64,000 bases of DNA from Gibbula magus (taxonomy: Eukaryota > Mollusca > Gastropoda > Trochida > Trochidae). Position 1 is the first letter of the stretch, and the number at the start of each line of letters is the position of its first letter. Below the pieces are notes generated by a model. It made no database searches and was not told the DNA's origin. It saw only the letters and a program-made list of their open reading frames with translations. The stretch is taken from the NCBI GenBank assembly GCA_936450465.1, contig OW388296.1, forward strand, positions 16,391,026 through 16,455,025, read 5' to 3'. A program made the translations under genes and the position numbers. Below, in pieces: positions 44,104-57,600 of this stretch.

Positions 44104-46300
44104 AAATGTGTAAATGCATGATGGGTTCATGGTACTTACTTCAATAGATCAGAAAATTAATATACAGTTTATATTTCACGTACATAGACGAAGATGGCCA
44201 AAACCATGAAGCGTATTAACCATCTAAAGAGACGAGGGACTATCTATCAGCGGCGTGCTAACGTCCATCACACTTTTGATAACGCAATATCTTGTGAACC
44301 GTTGCACGCGAAGTCATCAAATTTGATGACAGTCTACATTGGGCGTGACACAGACACTTTCGTCACTTTTAGGATTCTCTTTAAACGCGATATCATGTCT
44401 TCAAAGTATCTTCAAATTAGGTGATATCCTTCAATGGGTGATGACGGAGACACCAGTTGAAGTTTTTAAGGTCACATGTCACTTTGACCACTTTTTAAAC
44501 TCTTGTTTACGAGATTTCTGATGACCTGTAGAACCCAATGTCTTCGAATTTGTTGACAGCATTTAATGATAGATTACACAGACGTAGTCGATTTCGTGAC
44601 CATTACTTTATTTTGTTGAATAGAGGATATCTGTCTTTTCTTGACAAATACCATCGAGTGAGGTAGAAAAGTAGATATTTCACGAGTGGCGCAGAGTGAA
44701 ATATATTAACTGTTCTACCTCACGAGATGAGATTAACATGTTATATGTCAAGGAAGCACATATATTCTATTTATTATATCATTATTTCTGTGTTTTATGT
44801 TAACGTGCAGTGATTTCGACGGTATACGTAAAACCTTCGCAAGCTGACAATATGACGTCATATAATTGAGTAACTCACTTTAAATTATAAATAAAGGGAT
44901 CTCGTTAGCCATTCCATCTGATATGTTCAAATCCGGTGACAGCTTTTATTGACGGATTATTTACGTAGGCCTTAGTCATCTTTCGTGACCCTGACCTTAT
45001 TTTCAAGGTTACACTGCTGTTGATGTGATATCCCTTAACCCTTTGCAACAAATAAAAATTTGGTGAAGTACTTTATGGGAAAATTTTGCTGACACCAGTC
45101 ACCTTAAGTGACCTTGAATTTAGTTTCAAGGTCACCGCAAATGCATTGCAATGGGTGATAAAGATGTATTGTCACAAACCCTAGTTTTCTCTATTTATGA
45201 AACATTTGTGAAGCCCCTGTCATCTTAGGGACTGGTTCCAGTTTGATATGTTCGAGTCAAGGGGAGGGAGTCGTTCTTGTGATGGATTCACATGAGTTGG
45301 AAGTCAAGCTGTTTCTTCCGTGTTTACTTCCTTCGTGTGACGGTTTTTATCTGGTGAATCGTATGTCTCTGCATCGGTGACCACAACAGCTAGTCTTTCC
45401 TTTTCATCCACATCTTGACCATTTTAGTTTCCTACATCATCATGTCATTTTGCCAGATCCCCTAAATTTTTTCTTTAATTTCAATTGGTATTACATGTAA
45501 TCAGGTTGGACATGTATTCTCAATCCTTTTGGATACTTGGACATACCTGACCTGTTCGTTAAGAAGATGATGTATTTCCTTTTCAAATTGTTCCATAGCA
45601 AATTGAATCCTCAGTTCATCTGTTAGAAACCCATCTCCTTTTCCCAAAAATCTCTTTGGTATGTAAGGATTTGACATTACAAAAAGTCATTATATATTTT
45701 TGAAGTCCGTTGCGTGCCCACAACATGGTAAGGTGCCTGTTTTCTTTCTTAAGGCTTCTGTGACACGTTTTCATTAGTTATCATTTACAGTCATGCCATC
45801 TACTTTTAGTTCACGACGCTTGGACACCACCCGGAGTTGCCAGAACTTCGCTTTGCTTCAAATTGTTCGTTTTGAATTGTTTCTATAAGTAATTTATTTG
45901 CAAAAATATCTGATAGTCCGTTCATTATTCACTCAAATCGGTATATTGGTACTTTTAAGGTGATACTGGAAGTAAGTAATGAGATTTTGATAGTATGTCA
46001 AAATGAACATGGTTCGAACATTTTTTAACCATATTTTGGTCACGATTGCTTTATTGACCACGTGTAATGGTTTATGCAGTATTTCCCTCACTTTTCCGTG
46101 CTATGATAGTGGAGTGCTAGTACCTGAAATGCATGGTGGGCTCTGATTTCCGAGCATCCGGCCGCACAAAGGTAACACTACCTTAATCTTCAAATTTCTC
46201 TGTTCATTTTTCACTGATACAATCCTTATTTTCATCTATACAAAAATCTTCTTACTATCTTAGACTGATTTTACTTTTAAGTGAAGGAACTCTAAATGTC
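44104..46300. other. Unit B to C spacer; no gene seen
   Basis: Matches 26448-28859 with small deletions, including a shortened fold-back at 44640-44753. No gene is supported. Confidence 0.6.
44640..44753. repeat. Fold-back element (unit B)
   Basis: Copy of 26993-27117 that has lost about 12 bp of its left arm. The central palindrome ATTTCAC...GTGAAAT around GAGTGGCGCAGA is more perfect here. Confidence 0.65.
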
Positions 46301-47588
46301 CATATGATTTTTGGAACAGACAAGGGAGCCCATTTTGAAACAGCGTTACGTTGGAAGATCTGACTACAGTAACCTTTGTGATAAGAGAATGACTATGTAG
46401 TGAATATCATGGGTTAATATTATGGTCATCGTTTGGTCTTTTATATACATATATCTACATATAAGTTAGGTCCTGCTAAGATATCAGTTGTGTTCTGTTA
46501 GATGAAAGTTCAACCTTCTCCTAGGATATATAGAGGATATCTGATTCTCTTGACTAATACCACGTTTATCTCACCAAGTTAGGTAAAACAATTTTATTTT
46601 CACGACTGGCGCAGCCACTTTCTAACCTCACGAAATGAGTTATAAATGGTATTAGGCAATTGGTTACGTTATGATGTCATATTATACTTACTGGTCACAG
46701 TAAAAATATCAGATATCTTCACCCAAGTTTGATAGACAATTTTTTCACTGGTAAATCCAAGTAATTCATTGCTCATCATATCATAAATGTTGAATAATTT
46801 TAATCTTTGAAATTTGTGAAATCTCCAATAAATCAATTAAAAAAAAGTTTTAAGAGAGCGATTCCAACGTTGAAAATTCCACCGTGAAACAGAACCTTTA
46901 GCTCCACTAGCAATATGTCTTACTTACATGTACTAGTATACTTCGGTACTAGTTTCACCCCATATTTGCAGTTTTGATGAATATATCAAGGACCCTTGTA
47001 ACAAAATCTAAACATAAATATACATCATCGACAAAAGGGTAACAGGAAAGAGAGATGTGCATGTTTACAATACCAAATTGAGTAACATCATCATTCACCA
47101 CAATCATAGCACATCACAACACCTTACAATTGAAGAAGTTACAGAAAAGAGGCTTATGACATGTGACATAGTTACAGAAAAAAGGCATATGACATATGAC
47201 ATCCACATCTTGACCGTTTTAGTTACCTACATCATCATGTCATTTTGCCAGATTCCCTAAACTGTCAGTGATTGGTAATTTTTAAAAAGAAACTAGAATA
47301 TTGACCAAGCTGAATGTTTACCTGTGAAATCAACATGTAGTTTTAGTAAATAATTATAATTTGTTTTACTCCTTCCTATTGTAAATAAACTTAACAGTCA
47401 GTCAGTGTGCGTTTTTGTCAATGTTATTAAGGTTCAAATGCGAATTGCCTTATGAATAAATTAAAGTCCCTTACAAGATGGAAAATATCTACTTTTTGGT
47501 TGAGAAGACATTGACTCTTTCATTTAGTGATTGAGGCACATCACACATCCACAATTCTGTGTCAATTCTCAAGTAATGTTTTGTAACG
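46301..47588. other. Unit C segment downstream of the minus receptor; no gene seen
   Basis: Equivalent to 1-1273 of unit A with more differences than between A and B. No gene is supported. Confidence 0.7.
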
Positions 47589-48806
47589 TTATAGGTATGT
47601 TGAATCCAGCTTGTAACTCGTCTGCATTAAGAATCCACAAGCATACAGGGATACACTCAGTGAGAAAATGAAAAACATTGCGTCAAGAAATCTTTCAAGA
47701 GAAAATTTTCCACAACAGGCTCTCAGTCTTGTCCCACGTTTAACATCCACCAGTTGGTTTCTGTTTTCTTTGTACTCTTGATCAATATGTTCAGCATTCA
47801 ATTTCTCTTTGATTCGTTCCTTTTCTGTCTCCTTTCTGTGATGAACGCAGAGGACCAATATGGTTGCCAGGATTGTTAAAAAGCCTTGTGCCTCGATGAA
47901 AGCAAGATACATGGCCAGAGTGGACACCACATCAGATGTTGGAGGCATCGACTGATGGATTAAGTTGAGGAACATGGCGTGAGAGACGAAGATGGCCATC
48001 ATGAAGGAAAGTTTTTCTCCAGATTTTGCAGGAATGAGGAATACACATGGGTTGAGGATGGACAGAAGAACCATCGGGAAAATGATGTTGATAATGTAGT
48101 AGGTAGGTTCTCTTCGAAGTGTCAATGTAAACTGACCAGCCAATACATCTGTCTCTTTTGATAACAATGTCAGGTTATATTTTGTATCCACCAATGTCCA
48201 TTCTCCATTGTGTTCGACTATGTCCACAGTATTAATGGGACTGTCTTCGCGTTGTAAATTTACAGTATACCAGTTTGCAGTAATGAAAGTGACGTGACAA
48301 TGTTGATAGTCAAAAGGATAATTCTTCACATTAATTTTGCAGCGTGTATGAAAGACCTCAGTCAGTTGCCATGTCAAGAAACCCTCATTATTGACTGTAA
48401 TTTGGGTTTCACCTTGCAGGGGATTCATATGTATAATGTTGTCTGAAATGTATATCTTAGGTGACCAAATCATCTCGTTGTCTAATTCAAGAAAGCGGTG
48501 ACCATGAAAATCATCTGGATTCCATGATATGGCTTTGTCTCGCCACATAAATTGAAGAAAGGACGACATAGACATAACCTCACGGGCAGAATCAAGGTCC
48601 AAAATGGCAATTGGCAAGTAGGAAAATGTAACATTTATACCGGCGTCATTGTCATCTAAAGGAGGGATAGTTTTGTTGATTGAGCCGAGAACGAAATCTT
48701 CCAAAGACTTTAAAGCATTTCTCTTTTCAAATTGACAATTGATGGCTGTGGCGCACAGAGACATCATGAGGAAAAGGAGCTTGGTTGTTCTTTTGCTGAG
48801 CATCAT
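47589..48806 (-). CDS. Cys-loop ligand-gated ion channel subunit, nAChR-like, intronless (unit C, minus copy)
   Basis: 405 residues in one exon with the same domain order as the A and B minus copies: signal peptide, WSPK, Cys-loop, RREPTYY, M1-M4. It is more diverged than A is from B, for example TANWYTVNLQREDS where A has PVYGYLVNLQRMES, and SVSLYACGF in M4. All structural cysteines and the SGEK motif are kept and the frame is intact, suggesting selection. The vicinal cysteines of loop C are absent. Unlike A and B, this unit has no plus-strand partner to its right. Confidence 0.95.
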   Translation of the reverse strand: MMLSKRTTKLLFLMMSLCATAINCQFEKRNALKSLEDFVLGSINKTIPPLDDNDAGINVTFSYLPIAILDLDSAREVMSMSSFLQFMWRDKAISWNPDDFHGHRFLELDNEMIWSPKIYISDNIIHMNPLQGETQITVNNEGFLTWQLTEVFHTRCKINVKNYPFDYQHCHVTFITANWYTVNLQREDSPINTVDIVEHNGEWTLVDTKYNLTLLSKETDVLAGQFTLTLRREPTYYIINIIFPMVLLSILNPCVFLIPAKSGEKLSFMMAIFVSHAMFLNLIHQSMPPTSDVVSTLAMYLAFIEAQGFLTILATILVLCVHHRKETEKERIKEKLNAEHIDQEYKENRNQLVDVKRGTRLRACCGKFSLERFLDAMFFIFSLSVSLYACGFLMQTSYKLDSTYL

Positions 48807-48949
48807 GTTGTTTTAAATCTGAAATAACAGTCAACTATTTGAAGCACCTTATAGTTAAAAAGATAAGAAAAATATCAGACTTTTAGACAAATTGTTAGTG
48901 AATTATGGAAAAAGTTATTGAGGCCCTCACCAGTCTCGCGGGGTTGAGT

Positions 48950-49620
48950 CTTGAGGTCTGTGAAGAACACTTACTCTTAAGGTCCTCTCCTCCAAAGTCA
49001 TGAGCTCCTCAAGGAAAACTTACTCTGAAGGTCCTCTCCTCCGAAGTATTTTGCTCTGTGACGATCATTACTGTAAAGGTACTTTCCTCCAAAGTTTTGT
49101 GCTCTGTGACGATCACCTACTCTGAAGGTCCTCTCCTCTGAAGTCTTGTGCTCTGCGAGGAACACTTACTCAAAAGGTCCTCTCCTCCAAAGTCTTGAGG
49201 TCTGTGAGGAACACTTACTCTAAAGGTCCTCTCCCCCGAAGTTCTGAGGTCTGTGAGGAACACCTACTCTAAAGGTCCTCTCCTCCGAAGTCTTGAGCTC
49301 TGTGACGATCACTTACTGTAAAGGTACTCTCCTCCAAAGTCTTGTGTTCTGTGACGATCACTTACTCTAAAGGCCATCTCCTCCGAAATCTTGAGCTCTG
49401 TGGGGATCACTTACTCTAAAAGTCCTCTCCTCCAAAGTCTTGAGCTCTGTGAGGAACACTTACTCAAAAGGTCCTCTCCTCCAAAGTCTTGAGGTCTGTG
49501 AGGATCACTTACTCTAAAGGTCCTCTCCTCCGAAGTCCTGAGGTCTGTGAGGAACACTTACTCTAAAGGTCCTCTCCTCCGAAGTCTTGAAGTTTGTGAC
49601 TAACAGCTACTCTAAAGGGA
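48950..49620. repeat. 49-bp minisatellite upstream of the unit C minus receptor (about 13-14 units)
   Basis: Same family and orientation as the other arrays. Individual units differ from those of A and B and cannot be aligned one to one throughout, so the array has turned over since the units separated. CACTTACTCT (AGAGTAAGTG on the coding strand) remains in most units. Confidence 0.95.
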
Positions 49621-51476
49621 ACTCAAGTTCCAAACGATCAGAATGTCTCAGATGTTTTAAACTAAATAAGTATCTTTGTCTGAATAACATGTTTCAACAC
49701 TCTCCATGTTACCACAGTGATGTCAATCACCACAGTCTATATCTTGAAATAAACTCACGAGAGTACGATGTCAAAATGGTCTCCCTGTAATCAAGCTTGC
49801 TGGATAAATGATATTTCACAATAGTATGGTTTCCATTTCACGGGAATATCACATAACTCAAACACTGAACTGATTGATACTGCTTTTAGTTTGTTTGGAA
49901 AGCACTCTCCATACTTGCTATCAATGTTGACACTCTTTCAAACTATCCTGGAGTTCAATAACTTTCAATCAAAGGTCTAATTGACTCACTCTATCAGTTG
50001 CTATTAATTAATCATTCATCTGTCTATGTTCAAAGTATTACAAACACGATTACCCTAAAACATAATAGTTAAGAAGGCGTGTATTAATTCCTTTTATATC
50101 CCAGAATTCATTTAGGCAGTATAATGCTTGTCATTTCAAACAGTTTATGTAAAAACAATTGCAATGGATAACAAATAGTCATTGAGAAAATCCTTGATAA
50201 TACTTTTAATTGATCTCGAATTTAAATGATGATAAACAATCACAGTATGTATAAATGAATCACAACTAATTGACTTTTCGCATTTGACAACAAGTACATT
50301 GTCATTTCAATTATGGACAGTTCTGATCACAATCGTTCACAAATTGCTAGAGAGTTTGTTTTTTCGCAAGACATATGGACCATTTTCTTTCCAACTAAAT
50401 TAGAAAAGAAACATACCGTTAGCAATGTAATAAATATCACTGTGATGAATCAGCCAGACATTAATAAAACTGTTATTTTAAACAGCATGAACAATCACAG
50501 TTCTCTTAAAAGTATTATAGATATATATGATATAACTTTCTCTTCAGCCAAGGTACGTTTTTATCAAAAGGTTGTGTCTGTACAGAATTCTATATATTTA
50601 CGATTTATAAAGTTGGTTGTACTGTCGTCAAGTGCATCTGATCCACTCTCTATTAAATAAATAAACATGTTATGAATCATCCGCATAAGTGTTGCTAAGG
50701 AAACCGCAACCACTGTGAAATGCATAACGATTTTCATTTTGGCTACAGTGAGATGAGACACATTGATCACAAACACTTAATTATTGTTCTGACATTTAAC
50801 AATGAAAGAGTGTTTGTTTACAGTTCGGTTCCATTAAGCAAAGTAATCAAGTTTATGCACAGTCATAAATGTGATTATTGGTAAATTAGTTACCTATACA
50901 TCACATTGTTGCGAATGATGTTACTGTAATGTCTTTGTATTATATGCATACCTAGTTTTTTTTAATAATTACTTTTATGGGCAAAGCAAATTCCCTTCTT
51001 GGGCAATAAAGTATTTTTCTTATTATAATTGTAATATTTGGGCTGAACAATCATTTCCTTTATACGAAAGCCTACAACCGCAATATTCAATAACAAGTTT
51101 TTTTCAATAACAACTTTCAAAGTTTAGAAACTTGAACCTTCAAGTTATAAAGTTGAAGATACAACCCATACAAAACCCATTGTTCCACTGACAATGTAAG
51201 AAATGATGAAGTTGAACACAATTGCACGGTCTGTGGATTAACGGTGACATGCTTTGGATTAGTGGTTGATGTGATGGCACTGACGGTTCTAAGCAGATGA
51301 TATACGATACCCATTCTTGCTGTTCATCACACGTTCTCTTGAACGATGAGATGAAAACTGCTTCATAAAAAAACCCATCGAGACATACACATTAAACCAA
51401 TTTAAAGTCAAGAAGAGCCTATGGTATTACGTTTACAGTTAGGTATTTTAATGTTTTACTGAACATACCTGTTATT
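49621..51476. other. Unit C intergenic segment; no gene seen
   Basis: Homologous to 3346-6195 of unit A without the TA-flanked element and with other deletions. The 115-codon frame at 50313-50660 extends the short frame at 4008-4205 but has no recognisable domain and is not supported as a gene. Confidence 0.55.
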
Positions 51477-52682
51477 GGTTGGAGGCGCAAACCGCCTCCA
51501 ACCTGATACGCAGTTGGATTTCACGCTATATTACTGTTGGAATATTCAAAATAAACGTTCGACCAATCATGCTTGGCCTCTTCATACTTTGGAAAAAGCA
51601 TATGACCAACGAACACGGCTGTAACAAATTTGTAACCACGTGACCATGTGGGTTATCCGTAATAATTATCCCCTTTTACTGCGAAAAGAGATTTTGTCTA
51701 AACATCTAAAATAGAAACAACCGTTGTGTTATTCTGAGTCAGAATGTTAGTAAACATAAGATTTTTCAATTCAAAGCCATTTTACACCTCCATGAGCAGA
51801 CATGTACCAATTCAAGTGCATAATTTCGCACTGCAGATTCGGAAAATCCAAGAAACTTTACACGCTAATGTTATACGCGCGGAGCAAGCATATACTAAAC
51901 GATAATATATAGTGGTTGTCAATCAACACACCAACCTTCCACTCTGTTATCAATATTTCCAATGCCAATCAGACTTGCATAATGGTACTCAATGTACTGT
52001 TATTGAATTAATGATAGTGAACCTTGTACATGTATAAGCACATATTTTATAGAACCATATTTATGTCCAAACTGATAGCACCAAGCATGAGGATACCGGG
52101 CCATTATCATTGTATTAAAAAAGGTCCATATGCCTTCCATCCACAGATAAACAGAATATGCTTCATAATCAATCGAATTGGTACACTTTAAATTTGCAAA
52201 TGTTTAACAAATGGTTGACTGCTTGTTTCAGGGAAAATAGGCCTACATATTCTTATTGCTGGAATCTAACAATGACACAACTCTCAACAACGTTTTGATC
52301 AAATTTCATAATATAGGCCTACTTCAAAATTGGAGCAAAAGCACCCAGGAGTTGCGCTTTAAAATAAATCGGGGAAGTTGAATGTTCACTTTCATTTTCA
52401 AATGATAGATTATATATTATTTTATTTTATTTATGAATCAATAATGTATGTAAATTGAAAAGCATATACACAACTTAAATGATCGAGGTAAAATTCTTTT
52501 ATTTGCGACTTTTGAATTGAATAACTAATTGTGTGATTAGTAATCAAAACTTTTATCCCCCAAAATGACCATAATGCAGGCTTCATTTTGCTATATGTAC
52601 ATATGACATACATATCCTTTTTATAATATATTTTAGCCTTAACAAGATGCCTCCAACCATGCCTTTTTAAAGGCTTTTCTTG
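51477..52682. mobile_element. 1.2-kb hairpin-ended insertion, unit C only
   Basis: Units A and B have uninterrupted 'gttatttcacag' at this site. Unit C has 1,206 bp inserted after 'gttatt'. The left end is a perfect hairpin, GGTTGGAGGC, a 7-bp loop, and GCCTCCAACC. The same GCCTCCAACC is repeated 24 bp from the right end (52649-52658). I see no target duplication beyond one or two T residues. A hairpin end and insertion among T residues recall Helitron-like (Helentron) elements, but this is inference. No coding sequence is recognised. Confidence 0.65.
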
Positions 52683-53841
52683 TTTCACAGCAGTCGCCTG
52701 ATCGAGGCGAGTCACAGCGGTTCCACATTACACATCATGATGATAATATGTCGTAAAGTGTTGCGGTCAACTGGCTTCTCAAGATACAAGATTCCATCCC
52801 TTATCATGTGTCACGTTGTAGTGGAAGGCAGTTGTATCCTTTCATATGAAACACAAGTACTATAAGTCATCTTCAAATAGAAAGTCCTTGAATCAGTGAC
52901 TTAATAGGAATAGTTGAAATTCAAAAGTAACATTGCTGTCACAATTCTGATAATCGAAAATTAAATCAACTTTATGTTAAAGTAAGGAGAATTTACACCA
53001 AGGAGCAAAATACAGATCAGCCGGCTAGATTTTCTTCAATTCGAGAGGCCCGTCTCACTTTCCTATCTTTAAGCCCCCTGTACTGGTTTTCTTGATGTTT
53101 TCCACAAGTTTAAGCAAGTAGCCACGTCCGTTGATAAACATGTGGGGGCTTATAATCTGTGGGTTTGGAAACATGCGCAACTAATGATGTTTCCTTCCAC
53201 CTCTCAAATCAAATAATATACCTTTACAGAAATTATAACTCCTTCGTTTTTTTAAATGTTAATCCGTCTATTCTTAAAGACAATACTTTAAGGTTAATTA
53301 ACACCAACGTTTGTTTCTAAGCGGTGTCTCTGCTTAAAAAGATATAAGCGTTTAAAGTGGGTAAATATGCAGCTGCAAAATACCTCTTGCACAAAATACC
53401 GCAATCACAGCTCTCACGTTTCCTGGCTTGGGACGTTATACACAACTAATGGCCGCGCAGCCTTAATGAGAAAACCACCGTGACTGGCCGTTAGTGAGAC
53501 AGTTTTTGCCGATGATTCGTTTCAAACTTTAATACAACTTTTGACAATGTAAGGTTCTAGTAGAATGGATTTGTGTTTGTTATATATATATATATATATA
53601 TATTTGAGCTATGAGGAAAACAACACATTTAAGGCATACATGCAACAGTCAATCTTTTGAAAGTGGATGTGCATACGCATAAGATGGCCAGGAACATTTC
53701 TGTGGAATCAGATTTTGTACAACTGGTGTATATTTTGCGAAAAATGTAACATTTGTTAACCAGAATACCATGGAAATTAAAGTTGAGACAGTCATTAACT
53801 ATCAGGAGACAATCTGAGTGAGCTGAGGTGTGGGGCAGACC
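52683..53841. other. Unit C spacer; no gene supported
   Basis: Equivalent to 6215-7328 of unit A. A (TA)n run at about 53581-53603 has replaced the acceptor-like tract of the candidate exon, and the frame has an in-frame TAA. Confidence 0.55.
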
Positions 53842-54748
53842 AAAATGCGTCTTGTTTTGAAAATGTCCATCTACGATTCCTTAAATATTTGTCGTCATTG
53901 CGCAAAGGTACCCCCAACTACATGGTCTATGGCGAGTTTGGTCGATTCCCACTTGTAAATATTATGCAGAATGGTATGTTTTTGGGCCAAAATTCTAACT
54001 GGTAAATCGTCAAAATTGAGCCTTCTGGTTTATAAATTGTTATTTAATGATTTTATCTTCGGCAAATGTTCACATAAATGGTTATGTTATATCAAACGAA
54101 TTTTTTATGATCTTGGACTGAGTTTTGTTTGGAAATCTCAAAATTTCAAAAATACCATTTGGCTAAAATCTGTAGTTAAAAGCAAATTAAAAGATATTTT
54201 TCAGCAAAATTGGTTTTCAACAATTGAAAATTCTTCCAAAGCAACTATATACACTATCTTCAAAAATCCATCCCTCCAGTTTGAACAATACCTACATTTT
54301 TTTTAATTACATTAACTTTTTAAGATTTCGAACAGCTAATCACTTTCTGCCAATCGAGACCGGAAGAGTTTGAAAAATATCCCAGTTCATGAAAGAAAAT
54401 GTACTCTTTGTAATTTAAACGATCTTGGGGACGAATTTCATTATTTATTTGTTTGTCCTATATTACAATCAGAAAGAGAAAACTATATTCACAAATATTA
54501 TTACAATAGGCCACATATGTACAAAATGAATATTTTATTTAATTCGAATAAGTTAGGAACTTTAAGAAAACTCTCAATTTTTTGTAAAATCATTATGTCC
54601 TTGTTCAAGAAATAGCTTTTATAATCATATGTACCTTTACACCAGCTGAACATACCTATTATATTGTATATTGTATCAATGCATATATGTATTATGTACC
54701 TCTTATGCTGCTGTTTGCAGCCTGAGTTCTTGGATAAAGTTCAGTTCA
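53842..54748 (+). mobile_element. 5'-truncated LINE fragment, second family (unit C only)
   Basis: This insert is absent at the same point in A and B ('gcagaccattgttagtc'). It encodes the C-terminal part of a LINE reverse transcriptase protein. Frame 53971-54306 has KLSLLVYKLLFND, HKWLCYIKRIF and FVWKSQNF. After frameshifts, FRTANHFLPIETGR and then CTLCNLND...DEFHYLFVC form a CCHC zinc site (54370-54615). The 3' end is near 54748. It is a different family from the L2/CR1-type LINE beside it. Confidence 0.8.
54370..54615 (+). pseudogene. LINE C-terminal zinc-site fragment (unit C)
   Basis: An 81-codon open piece that begins within the C-terminal domain. CTLC with a downstream H and C (GDEFHYLFVC) makes a CCHC site of the kind found at the end of many LINE proteins. 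It is separated from the preceding block by at least one frameshift. Confidence 0.7.
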
Positions 54749-55104
54749 GTTAGTCAATTAGAGAAATCCTGGCCTAGTTCGGCTTACCATGTAATTGATA
54801 CATAGATGACCTACTTACCACTGAAATGCATTTGGATTTTCCTGATATCATTGTTGACATTAACACCTGTTTTTCTGGTGTCTCTGGACACATTCAATCG
54901 TATGCAATGTCAAGAAAACACGTCGGGGAGTGGTACTTGCAAAAACAGCTTGAAAAAAGGAATAGCTTCCATCCAAACAGAAAATAAATCAACATTTAAA
55001 CAACGCAACACCCGACTTGGTTTGATCAATACAAGATCTGCAAAGATTGTGATCCAATGAATGATAAGGCCCAGTAAATCCATGACCTTATCATAGAAAA
55101 CCAT

Positions 55105-55816
55105 TTGGATATTCTAGCAGTAACAGAGACATGGTTTAGAAACAATGATTCTGACAACATTGCTACAGTCAAAATGACCGCAAGTGGCTACAAATTCACC
55201 CAAGGTGACAGACAACATGGAAGAGGTGGTGGAATTGCTGTTGTTTATAATGAAACAATACATGGAAAACCACTGAAGATTCATTACGCACATACATGTA
55301 CAACATTCGAAATACTGTCTTTACAGTTTATTTCATGTGGGAATCATCTAAATTACATTGTTATCTATGTTGTGAATGGCTTCTTTGAGGAGTTCACAAA
55401 CCTCTTGGACAACACTTCCCGGTCAAATCATTTTCCTAGGTTATCTTAACGTAGATGATGTGAATGACAAGAATGCAGCTACACTTCAGTGTATACTGGA
55501 AGCTCATGGACTTGTTCAACATGTCAAAGAGTCAACTCATGTTAAAGGACGTACTCTGGACCTCATCATTACTCGTCCTGAAGACCCGTCCATATGCCAT
55601 ATGACATTTGATGAATCCATCAAGTCAGATCACACAGCTATCCTTTGCACTGCTAATATTAAAGTAGCCGCTCGTGAACGGAAATATATTCATTATAGGA
55701 AATGGAAGAATATCAATGTACACTCTTTTCCACAAGATATGTCAGCAGCAATAGAGACACAAGATCTGTCTTCTTTATCAGATGGTGTGCGCATATTATA
55801 TTCAACAGTGTTGTGA
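55105..55816 (+). pseudogene. LINE endonuclease domain, broken (unit C)
   Basis: Frame 55105-55449 contains the WFRNNDSDN and RGGGIAVVYNE blocks. After a frameshift, 55376-55816 contains GRTLDLIITRPEDPS and SDHTAILC. The YRPP block seen in A has been lost by a small deletion (VIYVVNGF here). Confidence 0.8.
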
Positions 55817-57560
55817 CAAGTGTGGTAGATGCCCATGCTCCACTGCAGAAGTGCACCATCACAGTCCATCCGGGTGCACCGTGGTACACTGACGAGCTGC
55901 GCAAGGAGAAACGAACACGTCAACACCTTGAAAGGCAATATCTTGAAAGGCAATATCGCAGAAAGCATCTATCAATACACAGGGATCTTCACAACATCCA
56001 AAGAAATTATGTGAACACCTTAGCTGAAAAGGGAAAACGTGCATATTTCAGCGAAGCACTGATGTCAGCATCGGGTCAGAAGGAGGTATTTGAAATTTCC
56101 AACCAGCTCTGGTTTAAGAAAAAGACAGCTGTCCTCCCATCTTTCACACCAAAAGAGGACCTTGCAAACGAGTTCTGCAACTTTTTCTTTGAGACGATCC
56201 TAACAATCCGGAGCCCCTTTTCCGGCAATGATAATTCATGTGACTCTGGTAGTGAGACAAGTCCACACCCACTCACAGTGCTCCGGAAAACTACGGAAAC
56301 TGAAGTGTCATCAATGATCAAAAGAAGCCCAAATAAATTCTGCAGTTTGGATCCTCTACCAACGTAGCTTCTTAAGATGTCCATGGACAGTGTTCTTCCT
56401 GTCATCACCTTCATCATCAGTGAATCTCTGAAGACATCATGCTTTCCACAGTCTATGAAAGAAGCTATCATTAAACCTCTTCTGAAAAAGCCGGCTCTGG
56501 ATCCCTAGATTTTGAAGAACTATCGGCCCGTGTCAAACCTTTCATTCATCTCAAAGTTGATCGAACGTCTTGTAGCCTCCCATTTAAAAGAGCACATGTT
56601 TGAAAATGGATATTAGGAGGTCTACCAATCAGTCTATCGGACCCTCCACAGAGACTGCCCTGACAAGAGTACAGAAGACAGAGCAGCCATCTTAGTGCTC
56701 CTAGACCTGTCAGCAGCATTTGACACTGTCGACCAAAATATGCTTCTTAATGTGATGCAAAACCGAGTTGATGTTCAGGGTTCAGCCTTAAAATGGATCC
56801 GATCTTACCTCTCCGACAGATCACAGGCTGTTAGTATTGGCGGGGTGAATTCACGGAAGAAAGATCTGCTATATGATTTTCCACAAGGGTCGGTTCTTGG
56901 GCCAATCTTGTTCACCGTATACACGCTACCAGTTGGCGACATCGCCAGAGCACATTATCTTGACTATCATTTCTACGCTGATGACAGTCAGATCTATCTA
57001 GCTTTCAAACCACTTACAGCAGCACACTCTTTTCGCCGATCGAACACTGTGTAGATGACATCAATCAATTGATGACATCAAACTTCCTGAAATTAAACGA
57101 CGACAATCGGAGTTGTTGGTCATCTGCCCTAAGCAAGCTATGACAAGGATTAATCTGCCACGGTTCCAAATTGGCGCGCACACAATAACAAAAAGTTTAC
57201 ATGCCAGGAATCTGGGGGTTATGTATTTGACTCAACACTCTAGAAATTCATATAAACTCTGTCTGCAAGAAGGCATACTGTCACATAACAAACATTGATC
57301 TGATTAGGAGATACCTTGATATGGATACCACACGAGCTCTAGTCCAAGCCTATGTGACATCCAGGATAGACTATTGCAACTCGCTCCTGTACGGCATTCC
57401 AGAACAACTAATTGGTAAACTTCAAAAAGTCCAAAACACGGCTGTAAGAGTCATCACAAGAACAGCGAAGTGGGACCATATCAGAACCAGTGCTTCGAGG
57501 CCTTCACTGGCTCCCTGGCATCCACAGGATCCAATACAAGATCCTCGTTCTGGTGTTTAA
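55702..57560 (+). pseudogene. LINE reverse transcriptase, broken but with YADD (unit C)
   Basis: The linker (55702-56367) leads to a stop where A reads Trp (DPLPT then TAG). The RT block around 56380-56600 has an in-frame TAG at PALDP. Frame 56695-57054 carries LLDLSAAFDTVDQN, FPQGSVLGPILF and YADD at residues 94-97. Then 57321-57560 carries the YCNSLLYG and RVITRTAKWD thumb region. Several breaks make it inactive. Confidence 0.85.
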
Positions 57561-57600
57561 ATGTTTGAAGGGTCTTGCTCCACCATATCTATCAAGGATA

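Larger units (their letters stand above)
54749..57600 (+). mobile_element. Decayed L2/CR1-type non-LTR retrotransposon (unit C copy)
   Basis: This is the counterpart of 7331-10370. It keeps the endonuclease blocks (DILAVTETWF, SDHTAIL) and all RT blocks including FYADDSQIY, but has frameshifts and stops. The 3' part is deleted: from within 'ccatatctatcaagga' it jumps to unit sequence equivalent to about 10517 in A. The YADD region missing from A is present here, so A and C together preserve more of the ancestor than either alone. Confidence 0.9.
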
